From Chitinophaga sp. HK235 (GTDB lineage Bacteria > Bacteroidota > Bacteroidia > Chitinophagales > Chitinophagaceae), in the NCBI RefSeq assembly GCF_018255755.1, contig NZ_CP073766.1, forward strand, positions 1,116,001 through 1,180,000: a DNA stretch of 64,000 bases, in the 5' to 3' direction. Below are positions 36,458 to 43,919 of the stretch, one piece after another; within the stretch, counting starts at the first letter, position 1; each line of letters opens with the position of its first letter. Position numbers and translations under genes: made by a program. Below the pieces are notes generated by a model. The model was not told the origin of the DNA. It was given only the letters and a program-made list of their open reading frames with translations, and ran no database searches.

Positions 36458-38068
36458 ATGCATAAGATGAAAAAGAGACTTATCCTACTGTTATTATTCT
36501 CCGTTATCCTGCCGGCATGCCAGAAGTTTCTGGACAAACCAGACCCCACTGCCACCAAATTCGATGAATTCTTTAATACAGAAGAAGACCTTCGGCGCGT
36601 TGTATACAGCACCTACCTGGATGTATTTACCAACCAGGGCGACAGAAGGTTACTGTTTTACATGGATGACAGTAAATCAGATAATGCTTATAGCAGAGTG
36701 GAAGGCGATAATCATCAACGTATTGCCAACGGTAGCTACGACGCCAACACCAGGGCTTTTGAATATTACTATACCATACACATGAAACATATAGGCCGTT
36801 TAAATACTTATCTGAAAAGTATCAATACACCTTATGTTGAAGATGAAGCTATCCGCACAAAATACAAAGGCATACTGGAAGGGCTCCGGTGCTGGCACTA
36901 TTTCAAAATGGTTTCCCGCTGGGGTAACATTCCTTTTTACCTCGAGCCGGTGGATATCTCACAAGTAACACAGCCGGCTAAATCAAAAGAGGAAATACTG
37001 AATACACTTTTCCCAATGGCCGAGGCAACTGCCAATACGCTTCCGGACAAGGAATACAATTCAGATGCCTACATGTTCAACAAATACTCCCTCAAGGCCC
37101 TTATCATGCGTTATGCCTTATACCATGGCCGTTATGAACTGGCGGCGCGGCTGGCCAAAGAGATCATGGATAGTGGCAATTACTTGCTGTATCCGGTTTA
37201 CGGAGATCTGTTCAAGTATAAAGGCGACAAGATAAACAAGGAGTTCATCATAAAAATGGACATGCAGAGTCATGGTAACAGTGGCACTAATTCCTTTGAG
37301 CACCTGGGGCCACATTTCCGGACAGGAAAGGGACAGTCCTACTCCGTGCCCTTAAAATCACTGGTAGATGCCTATTGGACTTTACAGGGCAATAAAATTG
37401 ATGAATGTCCCTATCATAATAAACAGGACTATGAGCTGGATCCGAAACTGAACAGGGACCCACGTTATACAGCCAGCATCATCGGTCAGGGAGATATGTT
37501 TGTCAATGAGCCCATCGACATATATGATCAAAACAGTCCCATGTTCCATGAAAAAGAACGTGCCAGCCGCTCGGGTTACTGGTTCAGAAAATTTGTAGAC
37601 GAAACAGATGCATTCAAGGATAATGGCAATATGTACTTCCCGATATTGAGATATGCCGAAGTACTTTTGACATATGCAGAAGCCCGCATTATGATGAATA
37701 ATATTGACAACCTTTCGAAAAGCTGTATTAACCAGATCAGGACCAGGGCCGGTCTCGATATGAAAGAAGCGGATGTTACCTTACCGAAATATGCGGCTTA
37801 TACACAGCAGCAATGGATCGACCTGATCAGAAATGAGCGGAGAATAGAACTGGCTGGCGAGGGAGTAAGATATGATGATATCTTAAGATGGAAAATCGGA
37901 GACCAGGTAATGACTAAACCCGCTCTCGGACATACCCGGCTGGTGAACGGAACCCTTGTTTCACTAAAGATAGAAGACCGTTCATTTCAATCGCGTAATT
38001 ATTTGTGGCCGTTTCATTCGGGCAGTTTGAAAATTGAACCGGGGTTGACGCAGAATCCGGGATATTAA
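36458..38068 (+). CDS. SusD/RagB-family surface lipoprotein
   Basis: A 536-residue lipoprotein with lipobox LPAC at ~residues 18-21, then the SusD N-terminal part (FLDKPDPTATKFDEFFNTEE) and tetratricopeptide-like helices, ending in LWPFHSGSLKIEPGLTQNPG, the common SusD C-terminus. It caps the upstream SusC barrel at the cell surface and binds substrate. An alternative start three codons downstream is possible and would not change the signal. It ends the ECF-FecR-SusC-SusD operon at a strong terminator. Confidence 0.94.
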   Translation: MHKMKKRLILLLLFSVILPACQKFLDKPDPTATKFDEFFNTEEDLRRVVYSTYLDVFTNQGDRRLLFYMDDSKSDNAYSRVEGDNHQRIANGSYDANTRAFEYYYTIHMKHIGRLNTYLKSINTPYVEDEAIRTKYKGILEGLRCWHYFKMVSRWGNIPFYLEPVDISQVTQPAKSKEEILNTLFPMAEATANTLPDKEYNSDAYMFNKYSLKALIMRYALYHGRYELAARLAKEIMDSGNYLLYPVYGDLFKYKGDKINKEFIIKMDMQSHGNSGTNSFEHLGPHFRTGKGQSYSVPLKSLVDAYWTLQGNKIDECPYHNKQDYELDPKLNRDPRYTASIIGQGDMFVNEPIDIYDQNSPMFHEKERASRSGYWFRKFVDETDAFKDNGNMYFPILRYAEVLLTYAEARIMMNNIDNLSKSCINQIRTRAGLDMKEADVTLPKYAAYTQQQWIDLIRNERRIELAGEGVRYDDILRWKIGDQVMTKPALGHTRLVNGTLVSLKIEDRSFQSRNYLWPFHSGSLKIEPGLTQNPGY

Positions 38069-38095
38069 TCTGATTTATATCAAACATATATAAGT

Positions 38096-38136
38096 CAAGG
38101 GGCCGTCTCTTCTTTTGAGGCGGCCCCTTGTTTTTT
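38096..38136 (+). terminator. Terminator of the SusCD operon
   Basis: A 14-bp GC-rich stem (CAAGGGGCCGTCTC / GAGGCGGCCCCTTG, one G-U pair) with a 7-nt loop, followed by TTTTTT. Confidence 0.9.
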
Positions 38137-38340
38137 GCCGGTCGACAGATGATCAATGAGTTGCGCGGACTGTTTGATGGCAGCTTATCTATTTCAGGAA
38201 AAAATTGTTTTTCCTGTTCTGTTTTGTTAACTTCAGTATCTCGAAATGACCGATGTATTACGCCATTATCTATATTGATCCCGTAGCCTCCATGCCAAGC
38301 AAGATATAACCTGAAATATTACCCGTAAAATCCGCCAGTT

Positions 38341-38535
38341 ATGAAGAAAAAAACCTCCCTCCAAAAGAAAATGTCTTTTAACAAGACAATGATAGCATCC
38401 CTCAGTTCGCAGCAGCAGGCAATGATGGCCGGTGGCTTGCCTCCTATTACCAAACAGGCCGTCTGTCAGGATCAGACCTATGCCGTTTCCTGTGAAACTA
38501 TCCGTTTCACAGCTGACCAGTGCGTTTCCTGCTAG
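38341..38535 (+). CDS. Class I lanthipeptide-type precursor peptide 1 (orphan)
   Basis: A 64-residue peptide. Residues 1-32 form a lysine-rich leader ending in Gly-Gly (KKMSFNKTMIASLSSQQQ, then AMMAGG), of the type seen in Chitinophaga class I lanthipeptide precursors such as the pinensins. The 32-residue core begins LPPIT and has Cys42, Cys51, Cys61 and Cys64 with Thr37, Thr46, Ser50, Thr53, Thr57 and Ser63 available for dehydration and thioether formation. No LanB, LanC, protease or transporter is encoded in the window, so any modifying enzymes must act from elsewhere. A paralogue follows 146 bp downstream. There is no recognisable Shine-Dalgarno site. Confidence 0.72.
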   Translation: MKKKTSLQKKMSFNKTMIASLSSQQQAMMAGGLPPITKQAVCQDQTYAVSCETIRFTADQCVSC

Positions 38536-38681
38536 TATCATCAATTTTATATCGCAATGGATCTGTATTGACGATCGGGATGGCCGCCAACAGTCGTTAG
38601 CTTTTTCTACAATTTTTATTCTTTTACCCGGCCTGCCCGGATGGTATGTTATTGCCCAAAATATCCACTAAAACAATAACC

Positions 38682-38885
38682 ATGAAAAAGAAACAAGTAT
38701 CTCTCCAGAAAAAACTGATCCTCGGTAAATCTACCGTGGCAACCCTGAACGCAAGCCAGCAACAACAGATCGCTGGTGGTCTCCCTACGATTACCAGAAT
38801 CATCGACTGCCCTTCCAATGCTGACACCTGCGCGACCATCCCTCCCGGAGGTCACATATGCCAGTTCTGCGTTACAGCAGCATAG
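38682..38885 (+). CDS. Class I lanthipeptide-type precursor peptide 2 (orphan)
   Basis: A 67-residue paralogue of the peptide encoded 146 bp upstream. I start it at MKKKQVSLQKK (38682); a longer in-frame reading adds a non-leader segment. The leader ends in AGG at residues 31-33. The core starts LPTIT and has Cys43, Cys50, Cys60 and Cys63. The spacing C-x9-C-x2-C is shared with precursor 1, while the residues between differ, which suggests a conserved ring pattern. Thr36, Thr38, Ser45, Thr49, Thr52 and Thr65 are possible dehydration sites. A terminator follows, so the pair may be one transcript and could form a two-peptide product (inference). Confidence 0.72.
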   Translation: MKKKQVSLQKKLILGKSTVATLNASQQQQIAGGLPTITRIIDCPSNADTCATIPPGGHICQFCVTAA

Positions 38886-38912
38886 TGGGTCGGTAAAACG
38901 TTGTTTTCCACG

Positions 38913-38946
38913 GCCGCATTGTCCGAATGGATAATGCGGCTTTGCT
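38913..38946 (+). terminator. Terminator after the precursor pair
   Basis: GCCGCATTGTCC and GGATAATGCGGC form a 12-bp stem with one G-U pair and loop GAAT, followed by a T-rich stretch. Confidence 0.7.
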
Positions 38947-39060
38947 CTTTTGATGTGCTTTGTAAGCTTCCTCCTGGCAGACTACCGTTTTTTTGTGCTA
39001 TAAACACATTCAGTGTCGGTTACCTTGGTTGGATATAAACCAGGCTTGATTCACTTGAAA

Positions 39061-39807
39061 TTACAACGTTATGCCGCCGTCGATAACGAATTCGCTGCCG
39101 GTAATATAGGAAGCGGCATCATCGCTGAGGTAAACCACTAGTTTCGCCACATCATGCGGTGTCCCTACTTTACGAAGCGGGATGTTTTCAGCAGACAATT
39201 TATCGAACAAGGCATCAGCTGAAGCCGCATCCAGCCCGTTCTTGCTCAACACCGCAGTACGGGTAGGGCCAGGACTCACAATATTCACCCGTATCTTCCT
39301 GGGTGCCAGCTCCGCCGCAGCCGTTTTCGCAATGGAGTTCAAAGCCGCCTTGCTAGCCTGGTAGATCGAACTATGTGGTTTATAAGTACTGGCCACAATG
39401 GACGACAGTATCACTACCGATGCTTCTTCTGCCAGCACCGGGATAAACTTACTAAGGGTGAAATAGGCGCCCTTAAAGTTGATATCCATTACATTGTCGA
39501 AATTCACTTCCTCAGCATTCTCAATCAACGTACTGTCGCCTACTATCCCGGCGTTGATAAACAGAATATCTACCTTGCCATAGTCCTGCTTTACATGCGC
39601 CACCAGCGCCTCGGTATCTTTTATACTGGACTGGTCCGCCACGATAGGTACGGCGCCAATCTCCGCGGCGGCTTTTTCGATCGCTTCCTTCCTGCGGCCG
39701 GTCACGATCACGGTGGCTCCCAGATCCACCAGAGCCGATGCTGTTGCATATCCAATGCCGCTGTTGCCTCCGGTTACTATCGCTACTTTGTTACTGAATT
39801 TTTTCAT
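39061..39807 (-). CDS. SDR-family oxidoreductase
   Basis: A 248-residue short-chain dehydrogenase starting at MKKFSNK (39807). The Rossmann motif TGGNSGIG is at ~12-19, INAG at ~85, the catalytic Ser is in VVILSSIVAS and the Tyr-x3-Lys is in YQASK (~150-154); the C-terminus ends FVIDGGITL. The substrate is unknown. TGRR after the second strand suggests NADP(H) preference. It diverges from an HxlR regulator gene across an 87-bp region with an inverted repeat, a common pairing in which HxlR controls the reductase. Confidence 0.9.
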   Translation of the reverse strand: MKKFSNKVAIVTGGNSGIGYATASALVDLGATVIVTGRRKEAIEKAAAEIGAVPIVADQSSIKDTEALVAHVKQDYGKVDILFINAGIVGDSTLIENAEEVNFDNVMDINFKGAYFTLSKFIPVLAEEASVVILSSIVASTYKPHSSIYQASKAALNSIAKTAAAELAPRKIRVNIVSPGPTRTAVLSKNGLDAASADALFDKLSAENIPLRKVGTPHDVAKLVVYLSDDAASYITGSEFVIDGGITL

Positions 39808-39824
39808 GATTGAATATTTTATGT

Positions 39825-39832
39825 CAAAGGTA
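39825..39832 (-). promoter_or_regulatory. -7 promoter box of the SDR gene
   Basis: The minus strand reads TACCTTTG, an exact TAnnTTTG match 18 bp before the SDR ATG. Confidence 0.5.
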
Positions 39833-39842
39833 TTAGCAAAAT

Positions 39843-39877
39843 GGTATACATTTGTAACCAGTATCACGAAGTATACC
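39843..39877. promoter_or_regulatory. Candidate HxlR operator
   Basis: GGTATAC (39843-39849) and GTATACC (39871-39877) are exact inverted repeats with 21 bp between them, in the divergent SDR/HxlR promoter region next to the SDR -7 box. Confidence 0.45.
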
Positions 39878-39894
39878 AATCAACACTACCGATC

Positions 39895-40230
39895 ATGCAC
39901 AGAAACCAACCAGAAGAACTCCGCGCTTTGCAGGACACCCTATACTTTATCGGCGGCAAATGGCGTCTCCCGATCATTAACTCCATTTGTGCCGGCAACC
40001 GCCGCTTTCGGGAAATAGAGCGCAGCATTCCCGGTATCACCACCCGCATGCTATCGAAGGAGCTGAAGGAAATGGAGATGAACAAGCTGGTGAAGCGCAC
40101 TGTATACGATGCTTCCCCTGTACTGGTAGAGTACGAGCCTACCGAACATTGCCGCACCTTTGGCAGCATCATCACTGAAATGATAAAATGGGGCAAAGCC
40201 TATCGTAAGATCGTCACGAAAAAACAATGA
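39895..40230 (+). CDS. HxlR-family winged-helix regulator
   Basis: A 111-residue HxlR/MarR-like regulator. I start at MHRNQPEEL (39895), because the earlier in-frame ATG lies inside the operator-like repeat. The core has IGGKWRLPIINSICAGNRRF, IPGITTRMLSKELKEME and EYEPTEHCRTF, which are diagnostic of the HxlR domain. Many members respond to reactive electrophiles or redox signals. HxlR proteins usually control the divergent oxidoreductase. There is no conserved N-terminal Cys as in HypR; the single Cys pattern does not settle the signal. Confidence 0.88.
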   Translation: MHRNQPEELRALQDTLYFIGGKWRLPIINSICAGNRRFREIERSIPGITTRMLSKELKEMEMNKLVKRTVYDASPVLVEYEPTEHCRTFGSIITEMIKWGKAYRKIVTKKQ

Positions 40231-40358
40231 TTCCGGAATACTCACCTTCCCGGATGTCCTGTTGAGCCCCTATTATGTCCACTTCCCCGGAATGCAGTTG
40301 GCGTACCTGGTCACTATTCCCCAATTTTGTGTCATCAATCACCTAAAACACATTGACC

Positions 40359-40772
40359 ATGACACAGAAATCCACTCTCATCACTTACTGGACCGGCGCA
40401 TCTCTTTTATCCTTATGGTTTGGCGCCAGCGGATTCTTCGAGCTGACCCGTAATCCCATTGTATGGGAGATCACGCAACAACTGGGTTATCCTTCACATT
40501 TCATTTATATCCTTGGCGTATTTAAACTCACCGGAATCGGAGTACTGCTGGTACCCAACAGGCTGCTCCGCCTGAAGGAATGGGTATTTGCCGGTATTTT
40601 CTTTGACATCCTTTTTGCTTTCTTCTCCAAAATTGCCGTGCTGGGCTTTCCCGCCACCATAGACGCGATTATCGCTTTCACCATCGTTAGCGTGACCTAT
40701 ACCATGTTCCGGAAATTATACCCTGCCACGTTCGCAGTGGCAGCACCAGAAACACGCTTGGCGGACATTTGA
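40359..40772 (+). CDS. DoxX-like membrane protein
   Basis: A 137-residue protein with four membrane segments, starting at MTQKSTL (an upstream in-frame TTG is less likely). FGASGFFELTRNP and LGVFKLTGIGVLLV fit the DoxX-like family. These inner-membrane proteins are poorly characterised. It lies 128 bp after the HxlR gene on the same strand and ends at a strong terminator, so it may belong to the same stress-related regulon. Confidence 0.75.
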   Translation: MTQKSTLITYWTGASLLSLWFGASGFFELTRNPIVWEITQQLGYPSHFIYILGVFKLTGIGVLLVPNRLLRLKEWVFAGIFFDILFAFFSKIAVLGFPATIDAIIAFTIVSVTYTMFRKLYPATFAVAAPETRLADI

Positions 40773-40793
40773 GCATGAAGCGGAAAGTTTAAC

Positions 40794-40827
40794 AAAAAGC
40801 CTGGCGTTCTCTTCGTCAGGCTTTTTT
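40794..40827 (+). terminator. Terminator of the DoxX-like gene
   Basis: AAAAAGCCTG and CAGGCTTTTT form a 10-bp stem with a 13-nt loop, followed by T residues. Confidence 0.8.
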
Positions 40828-40899
40828 AATGCGATAATGTATGGCTGTATCAACGTGAAGCATTTGGAAAACAATAACAAAAATCTGTACCTTCCATTC

Positions 40900-41557
40900 A
40901 TGTCAACATCCTACTACAATATTCGCGGTTACAAGGGCTTCTGGACAAGAATATTTCTCCCGCTCTCTCAACACGATGAAAAATATGCAACAAAAGCAGA
41001 AGAGATGCTTGGGGAATATCTTCGCTATTTGCCTTATAATAAAAAAACATTGTTGAGCTTTACTATTTATATCGAGCCTTCCATCGATTACTCCAGGCAA
41101 TCGGATAGCCGCCTGGAATCCGGCTGGGATATGCAGTGTCACATTGACTATGATATCTTTACCAGGGCAAATCCACAGGAAAAACTTTAAATTCGATTTA
41201 CAAAAACTTCAGTCCTATCTTACCAATAAGCTTGCTCACAAACAATTTGGACAAGGACTTACAGAGGTTTGTTTCCGTTTTGGGATCTTCAAATTTGATG
41301 GCCAAGCCACCTCTTATTTCGAAAGCAGTGAAAAAAACCTAGCCTACAGTACTAAAACGCAATCTCTGTACATAACAAGAAATATAGATTACAATATTAT
41401 TGCAAAACTTAATAAAGACGAGCTGTTCAAGTATTACAAAGAAATCTTCAGGGAAAATATTGAATTAATAGCTGCCTCGCGAAAAGTTCCAAAAAAATTT
41501 GACCTCGCAGCTTTCAAACAATCGTTCTACAACTACCTTGACGCCTATATGCCATAA
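40900..41557 (+). pseudogene. Frameshifted gene of unknown function
   Basis: Two overlapping frames read as one broken gene. The first, from MSTSYYNIRGYKG at 40900, stops at 41190 after DIFTRANPQEKL. The second frame continues as NFKFDLQKLQSYL and runs to 41557. Adding one A to the A5 run at 41180-41184 joins them as NPQEKNFKFD and gives a protein of about 219 residues. The joined protein is soluble and rich in aromatic beta strands (TEVCFRFGIFKFDG, SLYITRNIDYN), with no family I recognise. This may be a true mutation, a sequencing error in the homopolymer, or slippage. Confidence 0.6.
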
Positions 41558-41589
41558 CAGTGGTTAATGATGGATAAGACCTGTATAAA

Positions 41590-41627
41590 TGCAGAAGTGA
41601 TACCGGATACCGATATCACTTCTACAT
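41590..41627. terminator. Hairpin between convergent genes
   Basis: AGAAGTGATA and TATCACTTCT form a 10-bp stem with an 11-nt loop, flanked by ATG/CAT pairs. It lies between the frameshifted gene and the convergent DUF2167 gene. Confidence 0.55.
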
Positions 41628-41647
41628 TAGTAATATGATTTGATCGA

Positions 41648-42616
41648 TTATAATGTTGATGTAGGTTCGTCTGTATGCGTTACCGTAGTATCGCCTTCCA
41701 GTTGCTTTTCTTCTTTCTTACGACCGAATAATCTTTTTACAAATCCCATCAGTGCAACGAATCCCAGAAGAATAAATTTCCAGCCGGCCGCCAGGAACTT
41801 TGCGATGATGGCGAAGAATCCCACTTTAGCGAGTACCTTGCCGGCTACCAGTCCACCAATAGTCCATGCCGCCACATTATCAATCTTCGGATCAAAATCG
41901 AAGTAGGTATTACCCTCCGTGAAAGTAGCCATGTGCAATACTTTATCAATATCTGCCTTTACCAGGGGCAGTTCACGCATGGTACATACCGCATTCAGCG
42001 ACAGGATGCCATGACGACCCAAAATACGGATCTGGTAGTTAAGCGTATTAGTGCCATCCTGATCACCGAAATGGATTTCCTTAGCCCAGTGCAATACTTT
42101 GTTTTTCTTGTCGTAGTAAGGTGTCTGAGCCCATCCTACCAGATGAATGCCTGGATAACCTTCTTTTAAACGTTGTTCATTTTCCTCCTTCTCATCTTTC
42201 TGCAAGTTTTTCAACATTTCATTGTAATCGATTTTTTCGGCATCATCATCTTTTACGTAGCCGACATCTTCGTATTCCACCACGAAAGCATAGCTGCTAT
42301 CGGTGAAGGGATCTGACTTTTCGGGGAAGATCATACCAAGTGCATTCGCCGCACTGGACTCCGGATTGCCCCACAACCTAGTTAAGACAAACTTACTCTG
42401 TTCCTTATTCAGGAACTTAAACCCTGCAGGGATTTTGATCTCCGCCCTCCCTCCGGGGAGTTGAATAAGACCGGTTTCATACTTTTGGGCTTTGCGGATA
42501 GAGTCCACCAATTTGTCCATCTGCTGTTGGTAAATTTCGGCAGAATCACGTACAGGGGCTGCTTTAAGACATAGGGCTACAAATAGCAAACTAGCCAGGT
42601 ATAGGTACTTTAACAT
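41648..42616 (-). CDS. DUF2167 family membrane-anchored protein
   Basis: A 322-residue protein with an N-terminal signal (LKYLYLASLLFVALCLKA), a long soluble region with FKFLNKEQSKFVL, LWGNPES, VVEYEDVGYVKDDDAEKIDY and GYPGIHLVGWAQTPYYD, and two C-terminal membrane helices (~255-295) before a basic tail. These blocks are typical of DUF2167. The function is unknown; the soluble part is likely periplasmic. It appears monocistronic. Confidence 0.85.
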   Translation of the reverse strand: MLKYLYLASLLFVALCLKAAPVRDSAEIYQQQMDKLVDSIRKAQKYETGLIQLPGGRAEIKIPAGFKFLNKEQSKFVLTRLWGNPESSAANALGMIFPEKSDPFTDSSYAFVVEYEDVGYVKDDDAEKIDYNEMLKNLQKDEKEENEQRLKEGYPGIHLVGWAQTPYYDKKNKVLHWAKEIHFGDQDGTNTLNYQIRILGRHGILSLNAVCTMRELPLVKADIDKVLHMATFTEGNTYFDFDPKIDNVAAWTIGGLVAGKVLAKVGFFAIIAKFLAAGWKFILLGFVALMGFVKRLFGRKKEEKQLEGDTTVTHTDEPTSTL

Positions 42617-42697
42617 AAATAAATGAATATTTCAGGCGGCAAAAATGCAACAAATATTTTAAACAAGAAAGTGGCTGCCGCTGAATATCGACCGGCA

Positions 42698-43081
42698 TTA
42701 CTTTCCTGAGCGTAAACCCACCATATTTCCTTCTGTATCTTCAATTAAGGCGATAAACCCGAAATCGCCTATCTCTTGTTTAGGACGGATAATTTTACCC
42801 CCGGCGGCTTCTACACGGCTCAATTCCGTATTGATATCTTCGGAATGAAAGTACACCAGGGTACCACCGATACCGGGCTTTGCCACATCCAGCTTCACCA
42901 AGGCACCACCTGCCCCTCCATTCATCTGATCACCAGGAAAAGCCGCATATTTCATTTGCGAATGTCTTTCATTATCTACAGGTATATCCGTTAATTCACA
43001 TTGAAGTACGGCCGTGTAAAATTTCTTTGCTCTTTCAAAGTTTGAAGTATAAATCTCAAACCAATTCACTGCATTTTTCAT
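42698..43081 (-). CDS. VOC-family (glyoxalase/bleomycin-resistance-like) protein
   Basis: A 127-residue VOC protein starting NAVNWFEIYTSNFERAKKFY, with FHSEDINTELSRVEAAGGKI and FGFIALIEDTEGNMVGL in the second half, as in small metal-dependent glyoxalase-like enzymes. The substrate is unknown. It lies 80 bp downstream of a Crp/Fnr regulator gene on the same strand, with a perfect 16-bp palindrome in that gap, so it is probably a target of that regulator. Confidence 0.88.
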   Translation of the reverse strand: MKNAVNWFEIYTSNFERAKKFYTAVLQCELTDIPVDNERHSQMKYAAFPGDQMNGGAGGALVKLDVAKPGIGGTLVYFHSEDINTELSRVEAAGGKIIRPKQEIGDFGFIALIEDTEGNMVGLRSGK

Positions 43082-43140
43082 TTTGTTCTGCTTTAAAGTT
43101 ATTTAACACAGCAAAACTAGCCCCAATAATAAAAAGCAGA

Positions 43141-43156
43141 CTTGCCATATGGCAAG
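43141..43156. promoter_or_regulatory. Perfect 16-bp palindrome upstream of the VOC gene
   Basis: CTTGCCATATGGCAAG is its own reverse complement. It sits 60 bp before the VOC start and just after the Crp/Fnr gene stop, a natural place for a dimeric Crp/Fnr-type activator to bind. Confidence 0.55.
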
Positions 43157-43161
43157 AAATA

Positions 43162-43740
43162 CTATTCACAGGAAATTTCTCTCCGGATTCTGCTTAATGA
43201 AGTATCAGTAATACCTAAATAAGAGGCAATATATTTTAATGGAGACTGGATAATAATCTGAGGTCTTTCTTTTATTAGATTGAGGTATCTGTCAGTAGCA
43301 CTGGTTGTCAATGTACTGATGGAGCGCTGTTTCAAAAGAAATAACTGACTTGTTGCCCATGTTCTTCCCCACTCTCTCAGCCCTTCCACTTCACCAAGTA
43401 ACTTCTGAAAAATATCATATTCTATTCTCCAGGCGGTAACGTCTGATATCGCTTGAAAATTTTCCATTGACGGCATTCTGTGAAACAGTGAAAAAGATTC
43501 TATTAGTATCTCTTTTGGGCAATAATACTCAGTAGTTATTTCATTGCCATTATAATCATAAAGGAATGACCTTGACAAACCTTTTTCAATGATATAAAAT
43601 TCCTTGGCAGTTTTACCACTTTCCAACAGTAGCGTTCCGCCCGGAAATTGAATCCTGGTATGTGCTTTTCGGATCTCTTCATAATCATCCTGTTTGATGA
43701 GAGGATGATTGTAAATTGTTTGAAAAAAATCTATTTCCAT
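43162..43740 (-). CDS. Crp/Fnr-family transcriptional regulator
   Basis: A 192-residue regulator with an N-terminal cyclic-nucleotide-binding-like beta barrel (~25-115; FPGGTLLLESGKTAKEFYII) and a short C-terminal HTH (~145-190; SPLKYIASYLGITDTSLSRI). It belongs to the compact Bacteroidota Crp/Fnr group, in which ligand residues are often degenerate. There are no Fnr-type cysteines. It shares a strand with the VOC gene and probably controls it and itself. Confidence 0.9.
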   Translation of the reverse strand: MEIDFFQTIYNHPLIKQDDYEEIRKAHTRIQFPGGTLLLESGKTAKEFYIIEKGLSRSFLYDYNGNEITTEYYCPKEILIESFSLFHRMPSMENFQAISDVTAWRIEYDIFQKLLGEVEGLREWGRTWATSQLFLLKQRSISTLTTSATDRYLNLIKERPQIIIQSPLKYIASYLGITDTSLSRIRREISCE

Positions 43741-43780
43741 TGAAAGGTATTATCGGTAATGCATCAAAAATCACTCCCTG

Positions 43781-43788
43781 CAAATGTA
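43781..43788 (-). promoter_or_regulatory. -7 promoter box of the Crp/Fnr gene
   Basis: The minus strand reads TACATTTG, an exact TAnnTTTG match 41 bp before the ATG. No clear -33 box. Confidence 0.45.
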
Positions 43789-43850
43789 GAAAATCCATAT
43801 GCATTTCCCAGCCTTTTCGGGGTAGTCTCACATATTCTCCACTCTTTATT

Positions 43851-43903
43851 TGTAAAAAACCGGCAGCCCTGCATTCGGTGTGATACCGGGATGCAGGGCT
43901 GTT
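43851..43903 (-). terminator. Intrinsic terminator of the chitinase gene
   Basis: CAGCCCTGCAT (43864-43874) pairs with ATGCAGGGCTG (43891-43901), with a further inner stem, and is followed on the minus strand by TTTTTT. Confidence 0.8.
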
Positions 43904-43919
43904 AACGGCTTTGTCAGGT

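Noticed and set aside
40230..40239. ATTCCGGAAT palindrome after the HxlR gene
   Set aside because: It is only 10 bp, overlaps the stop codon region and is unlinked to promoter boxes; too short to call.
41144..41557. Independent 137-codon gene
   Set aside because: Its first ~13 codons overlap the upstream frame and look random; the rest continues the upstream protein after a one-base shift.
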